Of a stretch of 64,000 bases of DNA, positions 55,086 to 63,696 are shown in pieces. Under the pieces are notes generated by a model that was not told the DNA's origin, did not search any database, and worked only from the letters and a program-made list of their open reading frames with translations. The translations under genes were made by a program, and so were the position numbers. Numbering within the stretch: position 1 is the first letter of the stretch; each line of letters begins with the position of its first letter. Source of the DNA: Cyanobium sp. FGCU6 (GTDB lineage Bacteria; Cyanobacteriota; Cyanobacteriia; PCC-6307; Cyanobiaceae); the NCBI GenBank assembly GCA_024958655.1, contig JANWUR010000007.1, positions 1-64,000 on the forward strand, given 5' to 3'.

Positions 55086-56660
55086 CTATGGCGCGGGGCT
55101 GGGCTCAAGGTCGGCGAGCATCGCCTCCATCTGTTCGAGGGCGCTGCGCAGGTCGTCGGCAATTTCGGCGGTGATCAGGTCGGGATCGGGAAGGTTGTCG
55201 GAATCGAGCAGGCTGTCGTCTTTGAGCCAGAAGAGATCGAGGCTGAGCTTGTCGCGGGCGAGGAGGTCTTCGAGGTCGTAGCAGCGCCAGCGGCCTTCGG
55301 GGGTGGCGTCGCTCCATGTGGGCTGGCGCTGATCGATGGCGCCGGGCTTGTAGAGGGCAACGAATTCGTCGAGGTCGGCGCGCTGGAGGGGTTTGGTCTT
55401 GAGGGTGAAGTGCTGGTTGGTGCGCAGGTCGTACACCCAGAGGCGCTTGGTGGCGTGGCTGCTGCTGCCGGCGCGGCGATCGAAGAAGAGCACATTGGCC
55501 TTCACACCCTGGGCGTAGAAGATGCCGGTGGGGAGGCGCAACAGGGTGTGCACGTCGCACTCGTGCAGGAGCTTGAGGCGAATGGTTTCGCCGGCGCCAC
55601 CTTCGAAGAGCACGTTGTCGGGCACGATCACGGCGGCGCGGCCGTTGATCTTGAGCAGCGATTTGATGTGCTGCACGAAGTTGAGCTGCTTGTTGGCGGT
55701 GGTGGCCCAGAAGTCGTCCCGTTCATAGGTGATGGCTTCCCCGCTAACATCCCCCTCCTCACCGATCACCTTGATCGACGACTTGCGCCCGAAGGGCACA
55801 TTGGTGGCCACCAGGTCGTAGCGCTCAGAGCCAAGCTGGCGCAGGGCATCTTCGGCGCGCACGGGCAGCAGCTGATCGAGAAGGCCATCCACCTGATCCG
55901 GTGGCACCTTGTCGTCCAGAAGCTGACGGCGTTTGGCATCGAGCTGGGCTGGTGTGGGCCCCACGTTGTGGAGCAGCAGGTTCATGGCGCAGAGGCGCAC
56001 CACCGATTGCACGATGTCGATGCCATGCAGGGCCTCATAGCGCAGGTGATCCCGTTGTTCACGGGTCATCTCACGGAAATGGGCCACGATGTGGAGGAAC
56101 ATGGCGATCAGAAAGCCACCGGTGCCGCAGGCGGGATCGATCATTGTTTCGCCGGGCCTGGGGGCGAGACATTCAATGATCGCGTCGATCAGGGGGCGGG
56201 TGGTGAAGTACTGGCCGGCACCACTTTTGGTGTCCTGGGCATTGCGTTCCAGCAGGCCTTCATAGGCCTCGCCCTTGATGTCGGCGCTGAGGGTCATCCA
56301 TTGCTCCTTGTCGAGCAGGTCGGAGATCAGGCGTTTGAGCTTGGCGGGATCCTGGATCTTGTTCTGGGCCTTGCGAAACACCAACCCGAGCAGGCCATGT
56401 TGCTTGCCGAGATGCTCCAGGACCAGGCGGTACTGGGATTCGAGCGCCGCCCCGTCTTTGCCCACCAGGGTGCTCCAGTCGTACCCCTCAGGAACGGGCG
56501 ACTCCTGACTCCAGGGCGGCAGGGTCTGCTCATGGGCGAGCTTGAGGAAGAGGAGCACGCTGAGCTGCTCCAGGTAGTCGCCATAGGAGAGCCCATCGTC
56601 GCGCAGCACGGTGCAATAGCTCCAGAGCTTCTGCACGATGCGGTTGGCTTCTGCGCTCAT
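55086..56660 (-). CDS. hsdM: Type I restriction-modification DNA methyltransferase subunit
   Basis: 524 residues. The N-terminal HsdM helical domain begins ANRIVQKLWSYCTVLRDDGL. AdoMet motif I is MIDPACGTGGFLIAMFLH (about 167-184), and the catalytic N6-adenine motif is TNVPFGRK (about 270), a variant of the usual N-P-P-F with Val in place of the first Pro. The C-terminal region ends in acidic helices (TAEIADDLRSALEQMEAMLA) that contact HsdS. It lies about 2.7 kb from hsdS, with toxin-antitoxin genes and a gene cassette in between, so it must have its own promoter or rely on read-through. Likely functional with the HsdR/HsdS genes on the same strand. Confidence 0.9.
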   Translation of the reverse strand: MSAEANRIVQKLWSYCTVLRDDGLSYGDYLEQLSVLLFLKLAHEQTLPPWSQESPVPEGYDWSTLVGKDGAALESQYRLVLEHLGKQHGLLGLVFRKAQNKIQDPAKLKRLISDLLDKEQWMTLSADIKGEAYEGLLERNAQDTKSGAGQYFTTRPLIDAIIECLAPRPGETMIDPACGTGGFLIAMFLHIVAHFREMTREQRDHLRYEALHGIDIVQSVVRLCAMNLLLHNVGPTPAQLDAKRRQLLDDKVPPDQVDGLLDQLLPVRAEDALRQLGSERYDLVATNVPFGRKSSIKVIGEEGDVSGEAITYERDDFWATTANKQLNFVQHIKSLLKINGRAAVIVPDNVLFEGGAGETIRLKLLHECDVHTLLRLPTGIFYAQGVKANVLFFDRRAGSSSHATKRLWVYDLRTNQHFTLKTKPLQRADLDEFVALYKPGAIDQRQPTWSDATPEGRWRCYDLEDLLARDKLSLDLFWLKDDSLLDSDNLPDPDLITAEIADDLRSALEQMEAMLADLEPSPAP

Positions 56661-56701
56661 GGGGTGGAAGAGAAGGATGGCGATTCGATCAAGATGGATG
56701 G

Positions 56702-56962
56702 TCAGAGTCGGTAGATGGAGCCCCGCTGCCCGATCTTGACGATCAGCACAAGGAGCATGTCGTCCTCGACGCTGAAGATCAGGCGAAGATCGCCAATCCG
56801 CACGCGGTAGAGCTCATCGTTGGCCTGCAGACGGATGACGCCGGCATGGCGAGGCGTCTCGCTGAGGCGACTGAGCTCCCGGTCCACCCGTCGTTGCAGC
56901 ACAGGATCGAGCTGGCGGTAGCTCTTGGCGGCGGAGCGAACGAATTCAATCCGATAGCTCAA
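56702..56962 (-). CDS. RelE/ParE-family toxin
   Basis: 86 residues. YRIEFVRSAAKSYRQLDPVL, RLQANDELYRVRIGDLRLIF and VLIVKIGQRGSIYRL are the RelE pattern (R-V-R-x-G-D-x-R-x-I-F and a C-terminal R-x-x-I-Y-R). It starts 4 bp inside the antitoxin gene end (56959-56962), the standard coupled order. It is a probable ribosome-dependent mRNA endonuclease. It sits just upstream of hsdM, 41 bp away, so the pair may drive or share transcription with hsdM. Confidence 0.88.
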   Translation of the reverse strand: MSYRIEFVRSAAKSYRQLDPVLQRRVDRELSRLSETPRHAGVIRLQANDELYRVRIGDLRLIFSVEDDMLLVLIVKIGQRGSIYRL

Positions 56963-57231
56963 GATTCAACGGCCTGATCTGAAGTGGTGGAGCCTGCCTT
57001 GAGCTCCTCCCAGCTCACCCGAGGTTCATTGGAGCGCAGGATCGCTTCGGCTTCGGCGGTGTCTTCGGCATCCTCCAGGGCAAGGGTGAGCAGGCGCCGC
57101 AGGGCATCGCTGCGACTCACCGAAAGGTGGAGCTCACTCTCCAGATGGGCGGCGTAGCGATCGATCCGCTCCAGCAGCTCAGGCGGCAGGCGTATCGCCT
57201 GGGGCGTGCCGGCACCCCTGGATTGGGTCAT
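56959..57231 (-). CDS. Antitoxin partner of RelE (ribbon-helix-helix type)
   Basis: 90 residues from ATG 57231; a longer frame from 57354 has a non-coding-looking N-terminus. AIRLPPELLERIDRYAAHLE is the beta strand and first helix of an RHH domain. LSVSRSDALRRLLTLALED is the second helix (S-R-S-D-A-L-R-R-L). The C-terminal acidic stretch (EDTAEAEAILRSNEPRVSWEELKAG) is the toxin-binding tail. It overlaps the toxin start by 4 bp. Autoregulation of the pair is expected. Confidence 0.85.
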   Translation of the reverse strand: MTQSRGAGTPQAIRLPPELLERIDRYAAHLESELHLSVSRSDALRRLLTLALEDAEDTAEAEAILRSNEPRVSWEELKAGSTTSDQAVES

Positions 57232-57319
57232 GATGCGTAGTTGCTCGTAGCCAAGCCTACTACAAGCTGATGGTTCTCGATGGATGTCGTCCAACGGCTG
57301 GGCGTCATGACGGATCTCA

Positions 57320-57490
57320 TCAGGCCACGAAGCCAAGGATCTGGCCCACGGCATGGAATGGGGCTGGCGAGAGCACCAGAAAGGGATGGTGATTGTTCAT
57401 CTCGCGACCGGCCTGGGGGTTGTGGTTGATCCAGATCACCTCAACACCGGTGGGCTCCCAGGCCATCGCCTCGGTGGGCTCATCCGGCAT
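57320..57490 (-). pseudogene. MazF/PemK-type toxin, N-terminal fragment
   Basis: The frame reads PTGVEVIWINHNPQAGREMN, then HHPFLVLSPAPFHAVGQILG, and stops at FVA. The pattern G-x-x-x-W-I-x-x-x-P-x-x-G-R-E-x-x-x-x-x-P-x-L-V-L-S-P is MazF/PemK, which has about 110 residues; here only the first 55 or so remain. The core strands and the C-terminal helix are missing, so it should not cleave RNA. No MazE-type antitoxin is identifiable before it. It lies between the RHH/RelE pair and the inserted cassette. Confidence 0.7.
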
Positions 57491-57695
57491 GGGCACATAG
57501 GCCGCCAGACGTACAAGCAGGCTGAGGCGAGGCTGCACGGGCCGGATCCGCGTAACCTGGGCGGAGCCCCCTCCCTGAGGCACGAGATCCATCGTGCAGC
57601 AAGGCTTCTGATGGCTGCAAGCCGTGCGAGAGCTATGTCTCAGGCGGTCAGCCGAGGCAATCGGTACGTCTTAGATGGATCCGCCCAAATAGAAG

Positions 57696-58447
57696 TTATG
57701 CGGACCTAAGCTACAGAAATACAACCCTGTCAACGCCGTATGGCCTTCCATAGAGTTTCTAAAGCCGACTTGCCACAAGATTTTCCAACTCACCATCTCT
57801 CAATGGAGTTTTGGGAGAATCTTGGGAGGGTAGTTGCAACTTTTGGGTTTCTAGAGAGGGTTTTAGGCAAGGCGATTTTCGTCTTTATCGGCACTCACAA
57901 CTACAACACCACTGCAGAGCTTGAGAGCCAACTTGATGTTCTCTTTCAAAAACTTGATATTGCTCTGACTGGACAGCTAGGGACATTGATTGATACCTAC
58001 GAGAGTGCCGTGATACGCCATCAAGAGAGTCCGATCGTTAACTTTGAGGATCTTGTGCAAGATCTGAGAGAGGCAGCGAAGCTCCGCAATATACTCTGCC
58101 ATGGATCATGGGGCGATCCTGATTCAAACGGTGCTTCATTACCCTATTTTATCAACAAGAAGAAGGAGAAAACGATTACTCCAATGAGCAGCGACGACCT
58201 GGCCAGAGTTCAGCGTCACGTTGCCGGGCTCGCCTGTGCTGTAATTGATAGTGTTACTTGCATGGGGTTTCAATTCCCAGGACTGTCTGGGCCAGGACGA
58301 CCATTGTTGGATGCAACTTGAAGGAAGGCTGAGAGGATAATTGTTTATGTCTCTCGATGCCGCACAACACGCCCCTTGAGTGGACAGGCCACCACCGCAT
58401 CATTGCCATGCAAGCCCACACTCCCTGCCTGCCACTCAGGGGCAGCG
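57696..58447 (+). mobile_element. Solo integron gene cassette
   Basis: The unit begins at the T of G|TTATGC (57695/57696) and ends at the G of the attC R' site G|TTCGAT (58447/58448). In a circular cassette the R' core would be GTTATGC, the near-complement of the R'' core GCACAAC (58362-58368; GCATAAC expected), which supports these boundaries. The base after 58447 belongs to the disrupted PIN gene, so the right junction is a non-attI, non-attC target. The cassette is about 56 kb from the array at the left edge, and no integrase is in view. Integration into a secondary site by an integrase elsewhere in the genome is the simplest explanation. Confidence 0.7.
57740..58321 (+). CDS. Cassette-borne protein with a HEPN-like RNxxxH motif
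   Basis: 193 residues, mostly helical (GRVVATFGFLERVLGKAIFV, ESQLDVLFQKLDIALTGQLG) and not assigned to a named family. DLREAAKLRNILCHGSWGDP (about 112-131) contains R-N-x-x-x-H in a helix, the R-x4-6-H signature of HEPN domains, many of which are RNases in toxin and defence systems. Codon usage is noticeably AT-richer than the flanking RM genes. It is the only gene of the solo cassette and reads toward attC, the usual cassette orientation. Function as a nuclease or toxin is a suggestion from the motif only; no antitoxin accompanies it. Confidence 0.75.
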   Translation: MAFHRVSKADLPQDFPTHHLSMEFWENLGRVVATFGFLERVLGKAIFVFIGTHNYNTTAELESQLDVLFQKLDIALTGQLGTLIDTYESAVIRHQESPIVNFEDLVQDLREAAKLRNILCHGSWGDPDSNGASLPYFINKKKEKTITPMSSDDLARVQRHVAGLACAVIDSVTCMGFQFPGLSGPGRPLLDAT

Positions 58448-58453
58448 TTCGAT
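58362..58453 (+). other. attC: Integron attC site of the solo cassette
   Basis: R'' GCACAAC (58362-58368) and R' GTTCGAT (58447-58453) enclose an imperfect palindrome: ACGCCCCTTGAGTGGACAGG on the left pairs with the reverse complement of CCTGCCACTCAGGGGCAGC on the right, leaving extrahelical bases (an extra T in CCCTTGAG). The last R' bases derive from the target, which explains the weak match to GTTRRRY. The right arm is nearly the same as that of the half-site at 31-57, tying this cassette to the integron at the left edge. Confidence 0.75.
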
Positions 58454-58598
58454 CGTCATCCCAGTCTTTCCGCCTCAGGTTTCTCTCCAATTCAGCCAAG
58501 ATCCCATTCGACCAGTGAGGGCGGTACATCCCATCCCAGGCTGCCTCGAGCAGCACATCCCGCAGCACAGGCCCAAAGAGTGCGCAGGTGACGAGCAA
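58448..58598 (-). pseudogene. PIN-domain toxin, truncated by the cassette and missing a catalytic Asp
   Basis: Minus-strand reading (from about TTG 58598) gives LVTCALFGPVLRDVLLEAAW then WSNGILAELERNLRRKDWDD. This is the PIN layout L-D-T-C-V-L-F..L-R-D-x-L-L..L-Y-R-P-x-W-S-x-x-I-L-x-E-L-x-R-N-L. The first acidic ligand, D in LDTC, is V here (LVTC), a GAC-to-GTC type change. The gene is cut after KDWDDDR by the integron cassette at 58447, so the second half (with two more acidic ligands) is missing. Sequence left of the cassette does not continue the PIN reading, so a further rearrangement occurred. It follows the HTH antitoxin gene as in typical cyanobacterial pairs. Confidence 0.7.
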
Positions 58599-59152
58599 GA
58601 CCGGAAAAACTCCCGAGGCACCGACGACACCGGTAAATAGTGCGGGTGTCGCTCCCGTGTTGTTTCCCCGTAATCATCGCCATAGTCATCACACTCCTGA
58701 TTGAGGGTGACGATGGCATCGAGAGCCCTTCTGCTCTCGACGCGGCGTCGCTGACGCAGCGCTTCAACGTCAGCCAGGCGCAACCTGCGATGGGTGCCTA
58801 CCGGAATGAAGGGAATCTCACCTGCATCGAGCAGCCTGTAGAGGTAAGGCCTGGAGATGTTGAGAATCTCGGCCGCTTGCTGCGTGGTGAGAAGGGTATC
58901 ATCCGGAACCAACGAGATCGCCTGTCCATCCTTCAGATGCTGGAACACTTCCCGCAGCACTGCGTAGATCTCTATCGGAATATCCTCGGCAACGCCATCC
59001 GGCCCAACCAGCTGAAGATGGCTGGCTGGCTTAGCATGAACAAAGAATGTGCGATATAAATTCCTGACATACTCGGCTCTTTCAGGAGTTGGCTCCAGTC
59101 GGCGCACAGAAGCAGAAACCTCCCTCTCCTCCGGAGGATGTTGAGTGGCCAT
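58475..59152 (-). CDS. HTH (excisionase/MerR-type) antitoxin-like protein
   Basis: From ATG 59152 a 225-residue frame is open. Residues 1-165 look genuine: IYAVLREVFQHLKDGQAISL then LLTTQQAAEILNISRPYLYR (helix-turn-helix) and VGTHRRLRLADVEALRQRRR (wing), the layout of 'excisionase family' antitoxins that partner PIN toxins. The stretch after about residue 170 overlaps the PIN frame and reads as low-complexity, so the original stop has probably been lost by mutation and the true end was near 58660. It could still repress its own promoter. The 216 bp between it and hsdS (59153-59368) carry no gene. Confidence 0.75.
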   Translation of the reverse strand: MATQHPPEEREVSASVRRLEPTPERAEYVRNLYRTFFVHAKPASHLQLVGPDGVAEDIPIEIYAVLREVFQHLKDGQAISLVPDDTLLTTQQAAEILNISRPYLYRLLDAGEIPFIPVGTHRRLRLADVEALRQRRRVESRRALDAIVTLNQECDDYGDDYGETTRERHPHYLPVSSVPREFFRSCSSPAHSLGLCCGMCCSRQPGMGCTALTGRMGSWLNWRET

Positions 59153-59368
59153 GATGTCTGACCCCAATGCGGGGATCCAACGGGAACAGGAGCGGGCGGG
59201 GCCCGGGAGCACGGGCGGGGGTGCCACTCAACTGAAATAACAGTAACGCAAAGCCTCTGGCGCGTGCGCATGATGTTCATTTCGTTGCAGTTCGCCGAGA
59301 AGCCCTGCACCGCAGAGGTTCTCGATGATCAGGAGCCTGGGTGCTCGCCTCCCAGCTGAGAGGGTCCT

Positions 59369-60742
59369 TCATGCAGCCGAACCAAGCCGGCCTTCAAACG
59401 CCCGCTTCAGGATGGCCTGCCGCAGGATGCCGCAGCGCTGGAGGCTGGCCTGCACGGTGGCCTCGACTTGATCGAGGACGGAGAAGCGGTGGTCGACTTC
59501 GGCGATGATCGACTGTTGCTTGTCGAGTGGTGGGATCGGGATTGGCAACAGACGGCAATTCGAGATTGAGAGGTTGACCTGGCTGGTTGTTGTCTTCGAT
59601 GTGGCTCTTAACCACGCTTGTGCCGTGCTGGAGCGCAGGTAAATCGCGAGGAACTTTGGCATCAGCTCGGGAGTAGGTCGGAATCTTGCGATTGCCTGAT
59701 TGATGTTCCACTCTGCATTTTCACCGCTTACAAGTGAGACCTTCCCGAGGGGAGGGCCCACAATGTTCGTCAAAACGTCACCGGGTAAAGTCCTCGAACG
59801 CTTCATCTTTGTCGCGTGATACTCGGCTTCGACGTATGTGGGCTGGTTGTTGGCGAAGTCAAGCTTGCCGTCAAAGGTTAGGTTGTATACTTTGATGAAC
59901 GGTATTTTGTTGTGATCATTGTGGGAGGAGAGGCGATCCTTGGGCGGAGTTGTTCCGCTCTCAACGCTTTCGCAAGCCAAGCGGGCTTCGAGAACTCGCC
60001 AGGCTTCGTTGACATTCGCATCTTTTCTTCCCCCTAATTCGGTTCCGTCTACCCTGCGCAAGGCTGATGGATTGTCTTGCCTTGATATTGCCAGCAGGTG
60101 GTGGGTTGATTTTTTGGCGGTGAGCCTCCCCTCCACCGCCGCCTTCAGGATGCTGGCGCGGGCCTGCTTGAGTTTGGCCTGAATGCCCTGCAGGGTGCTG
60201 ACAGTTTCGTCGAGGCGGGAGAGTTGGGTGTCGATCTCAGTGATGATGCTCTCTTGAATCTCAATGGGGGGCAGGGGAATGGGGAGGGCGCTTAGGTTCT
60301 TCTTGCTGATCGAGGCGAGATTGGTGGTTTGCTTGCCGGTGGCCAGGAAATAGGCGCGGGCTTCATTCGTGTTGGCGTAGTAGGCCACCCATTTGGGTAG
60401 GGCCTTGCCATCACGGATGCGAGCGCGGAACACATGGTTCTGATGGATGCACTCGCTGATCTGCCCTTGCCAGATCCAACCCCGGCCAAGCTTGTCACGG
60501 TCCCCGCCTTCGTTCAGCAGGATGTCACCCGGCTCAAGCCGGTATCTGGCGATGGCACTCTCTTTGACGGGGATGGTTTTCACCTCCGACAGATCCAGCT
60601 GCAGCCGCTGCACATTGGCCACGCGCAGATAGGGGACTTCGCGGTAGTCGTGGCCTTGTTTCTTGGCATCCTTGGTGATCCCCGAAACGATCTCGCAGAT
60701 CGCCCCCAGCGGTTCCGCCGACCAACTCACACCCTCACTCAC
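59369..60742 (-). CDS. hsdS: Type I restriction-modification specificity subunit
   Basis: 457 residues. Two target-recognition domains each followed by a conserved helical spacer: EVPYLRVANVQRLQLDLSEV..LSALPIPLPPIEIQESIITE..QLSRLDETVSTLQGIQAKLK (first), and IPFIKVYNLTFDGKLDFANN..CRLLPIPIPPLDKQQSIIAE..RFSVLDQVEATVQASLQ (second). These define a bipartite DNA target. It overlaps hsdR by 4 bp (ATGA at 60739-60742). The target sequence cannot be predicted here. Confidence 0.92.
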   Translation of the reverse strand: MSEGVSWSAEPLGAICEIVSGITKDAKKQGHDYREVPYLRVANVQRLQLDLSEVKTIPVKESAIARYRLEPGDILLNEGGDRDKLGRGWIWQGQISECIHQNHVFRARIRDGKALPKWVAYYANTNEARAYFLATGKQTTNLASISKKNLSALPIPLPPIEIQESIITEIDTQLSRLDETVSTLQGIQAKLKQARASILKAAVEGRLTAKKSTHHLLAISRQDNPSALRRVDGTELGGRKDANVNEAWRVLEARLACESVESGTTPPKDRLSSHNDHNKIPFIKVYNLTFDGKLDFANNQPTYVEAEYHATKMKRSRTLPGDVLTNIVGPPLGKVSLVSGENAEWNINQAIARFRPTPELMPKFLAIYLRSSTAQAWLRATSKTTTSQVNLSISNCRLLPIPIPPLDKQQSIIAEVDHRFSVLDQVEATVQASLQRCGILRQAILKRAFEGRLGSAA

Positions 60743-63603
60743 GCCGCCACCACCTCATTGAGCTCCGCCACGATCGACCCCAGCTCCTCGCCAAACAACG
60801 CATACACCTTCCCCAAGCCGCCCTGCTGCGCAAACGGTGGTTCGTCCAGATCCTCCAGGCGCACCTCCAGGTCCACCACGATCTGATCGCGGATCAGCTC
60901 CAGCCAGCGCAGTTGCTCCTCACTGAAGCTGCGGCCCCGATTGGCCTGCTGCGCCAGCCAGCCGGCGAAGCGTTCGGCCGCCTGATCCTGGAAGCTCACC
61001 AGCTGCTCCTCCACCCCCAGCGCATGGCGGGCCAACGAGATCAGATCGGTGAGGTGCTTGCCCTTGCTGGCGCCCTTCACCCGGTTGGCCTCCACCTGCT
61101 CATAGGCCATCCACAGCGCTTCGCTGGTCCACTGGCGCGGCGGCCGCTGGATCGCCTGGGCCAGCTCCATCAGCTTCGCCCGCGTGATCCGCTGCCGGTA
61201 GGGCTTGGCATACAGCACGCTCAACGCATCGAGCTGGTCGCGGTTCTCGCGGCAGTAAGTCGCAAAGGCGCTGGTGAGCTCTTCTGCGGCGTTGCCGTAA
61301 TCCAGGTTCAGATCGGGCCGTGGCCCGGCGAAGGTCACCTTGTCGGCGGTGAGCACATCCACCGTGATCTCCTGCGCCTGACGCACCGAAAGCAGCGCTT
61401 CGCACAACCGTGGGTTGCTGGCAATGGGCTGGGCCGCCTCATCGAGCAGCTGCCGGCGCGCTTCCTGCCGTTGCTCCTCGTTGGGCACACCCATGGCGGG
61501 CACAGCAAACAGCTCGCGGGCCCGTTGCACCTCCCGGTCGGGATCCAGCCGGTCCAACACATGGCCCACCAGCTCCCGCAACGGTGGCGCACCCGGCACA
61601 GCCGCCAGTTGTCCCCGCTGATCAGCCGTCAGGCGCCGGTCGATCCGATCCAGCCGGCCCGCCAGGGCCGAGAGCACCTCCTCCTCGCGGTTGCCCATCC
61701 GCACCAGTTCCAGCAACTTCTCGAACGGCACGCTTGGATCTCGATCCAGCGGCGGATCGGCCTTCACCACCTCCATCACGCCCACGCAATCGATCAGCAC
61801 GAACTGCGTTTTGCTGCCGCCATCCGGGCTGATCGCCTGGAAATCCGCATCTGCCATCACCCGCACCGCCCGGCCCTTCATCTGCTCAAACAACGCCTTC
61901 GAGCGCACCATCCGCAGGAACACCACCCCCTCCAGCGGTTTGATGTCCGTTCCGGTGGCAATCATGTCCACCGTCACCGCCACGCGCGGGTTGTAGCGGT
62001 TGGCAAACTCCTTGATCAGCTGCTCCGGCCGCCTTGATGGCGCCACCTTTCCCTCCCCATCGAGCTCCGCCTTGTAGGTGATCTTCACGGCCTGCTCATT
62101 GCTCAGGCTCCATTCCTGCCTGAGGATTCGCAGGATGTCTTCGGCGTGGCTGTCGCTCTTGGCGAAAAACAGCAGCTTCGGGATCTCGGTGCGGCCCGGG
62201 AAGATCTCCGTGAACAGCTTCTGGCGGATCGTGCGCAGCACCGTGCGGATCTGATCCGGCGCCACCACGCTGCGATCCAGGGCCGTTTCGCTGTAGGTGA
62301 GGTCGTCCTCCAGGGCTTCCCAGCGCTCCTCTCTGGTCAGCCGGTTGCGCTTGTAGACGCCCAGCCCCGGGCCCGCCTCCACCGTGGCTCCCTCATCACC
62401 CACCTGGGTGCGGATCTGATACACCCAGAAGGGCACATTCACCTTGTCGCGCACCGCCTCTTCGTGGCGGTATTCGCTCACCACGTTCTGGTGGAAGTAG
62501 GCATACGTATGACCCCCGGGTGTGGCGCTGAGCCCGATGATCGTGGCATCGAAGTAATCGAGCACCTGGCTCCAGAGGCTGTAGATCGAGCGGTGGCATT
62601 CATCCACCACAATCACATCGAAAAACTCCGGCGGGATCTGCGGGTTGTACACCACCGGCTGCGGGCTGATTGCCAGGGCGGCACCATGGCCATCGAAGGC
62701 CGATTCCTCCTCCAGCGCCGCATCAAATCCCGGCTCGCCCTTGAGGATCGAATACAACCTCTGAATCGTGGTGATCACCACCTTGTTCACCGGATCGATC
62801 CGGTTGCTCTGCAGGTTCACCACGTTGTAGAGCTCGGTGAACTTGCGGCCGTCATCCGGCGTGGAATAGGCCTGGAACTCAGCCAGCGCCTGGCGGCCCA
62901 GATTGGCCCGATCCACCAGGAACAGCACCCGCAGGGCGCCGCCCTGCGTGATCAGCCGGTAACCGGCTGTGATCGCGGTAAAGGTTTTGCCGCCGCCGGT
63001 GGCCATCTGGATCAGCGCCCGCAGCCGCCCTTCGCGGATGCTCGCCTCCAGGTTTTGCACCGCAAGGATCTGGGCCGGCCACATGCCGGCGCGGTTGAGC
63101 TCCTGGGCCAGCCGCATCCGGCCCTTCAACGTGGGCGCCGCCGGTGCCTCGGCCTTGCCCGCCCGGCGCAGCACCTCCGCCCGCAGCCACTCCCCCAGCG
63201 TTTCCGGTCGGTGGAAGCTGAACACCCGCCGCGCCGTGGCATCCGGATCCAGCCCATTGGTGAAGAACGTCTCCACCCCCGTGCTCTCGTAGCGGAACGG
63301 CAGCGGCTGGATCGGCACCTGCAGCCCCGCCAGCGTCTCGCTGGCATAGGCCAGCGTCTGCGCCTCCACGCCGCCCAGGGTGGCGCCCACCTTCTTGGCC
63401 TCCACCACCCCCACCAACTCCTGGCCCAGGAACAGGCCATAGTCGGCCTCGCCCCCCGCCGTTGGCAGTTCGCGCACGGCCACACCGGCTCCAGGGCTCA
63501 GGTGGAGATTGCTGCGGTCCTGCACCGTCCAGCCCGAGGCCGCCAGCAGCCCATCAATCCGCCGGCGCGCCTGCGCTTCGGGTGGCGGAGCCGGCTCCGG
63601 CAT
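60739..63603 (-). CDS. hsdR: Type I restriction endonuclease subunit
   Basis: 954 residues. N-terminal nuclease motif EADYGLFLGQELVGVVEAKK (D-x..-E-A-K, about 52-71), then a superfamily 2 helicase: MATGGGKTFTAITAGYRL (Walker A, about 201-218), VVDECHRSIYSLW (DECH), IGLSATPGG, VTVDMIATGTDIKPLEGVVF and EQMKGRAVRVM. The layout matches EcoEI-type HsdR. It translocates DNA and cuts at a distance. It heads the hsdR-hsdS operon; the start at ATG 63603 is followed by a normal N-terminus (PEPAPPPEAQARRRIDGLLA). Confidence 0.93.
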   Translation of the reverse strand: MPEPAPPPEAQARRRIDGLLAASGWTVQDRSNLHLSPGAGVAVRELPTAGGEADYGLFLGQELVGVVEAKKVGATLGGVEAQTLAYASETLAGLQVPIQPLPFRYESTGVETFFTNGLDPDATARRVFSFHRPETLGEWLRAEVLRRAGKAEAPAAPTLKGRMRLAQELNRAGMWPAQILAVQNLEASIREGRLRALIQMATGGGKTFTAITAGYRLITQGGALRVLFLVDRANLGRQALAEFQAYSTPDDGRKFTELYNVVNLQSNRIDPVNKVVITTIQRLYSILKGEPGFDAALEEESAFDGHGAALAISPQPVVYNPQIPPEFFDVIVVDECHRSIYSLWSQVLDYFDATIIGLSATPGGHTYAYFHQNVVSEYRHEEAVRDKVNVPFWVYQIRTQVGDEGATVEAGPGLGVYKRNRLTREERWEALEDDLTYSETALDRSVVAPDQIRTVLRTIRQKLFTEIFPGRTEIPKLLFFAKSDSHAEDILRILRQEWSLSNEQAVKITYKAELDGEGKVAPSRRPEQLIKEFANRYNPRVAVTVDMIATGTDIKPLEGVVFLRMVRSKALFEQMKGRAVRVMADADFQAISPDGGSKTQFVLIDCVGVMEVVKADPPLDRDPSVPFEKLLELVRMGNREEEVLSALAGRLDRIDRRLTADQRGQLAAVPGAPPLRELVGHVLDRLDPDREVQRARELFAVPAMGVPNEEQRQEARRQLLDEAAQPIASNPRLCEALLSVRQAQEITVDVLTADKVTFAGPRPDLNLDYGNAAEELTSAFATYCRENRDQLDALSVLYAKPYRQRITRAKLMELAQAIQRPPRQWTSEALWMAYEQVEANRVKGASKGKHLTDLISLARHALGVEEQLVSFQDQAAERFAGWLAQQANRGRSFSEEQLRWLELIRDQIVVDLEVRLEDLDEPPFAQQGGLGKVYALFGEELGSIVAELNEVVAA

Positions 63604-63696
63604 TCTCTACATCGGCGATGCAGGGTCAGGCTAGAGATCCGCAGTCCATCGCTGCCTCTGGTCCTGCTCGAATCAACCAACGGAACCACTCCCGCC

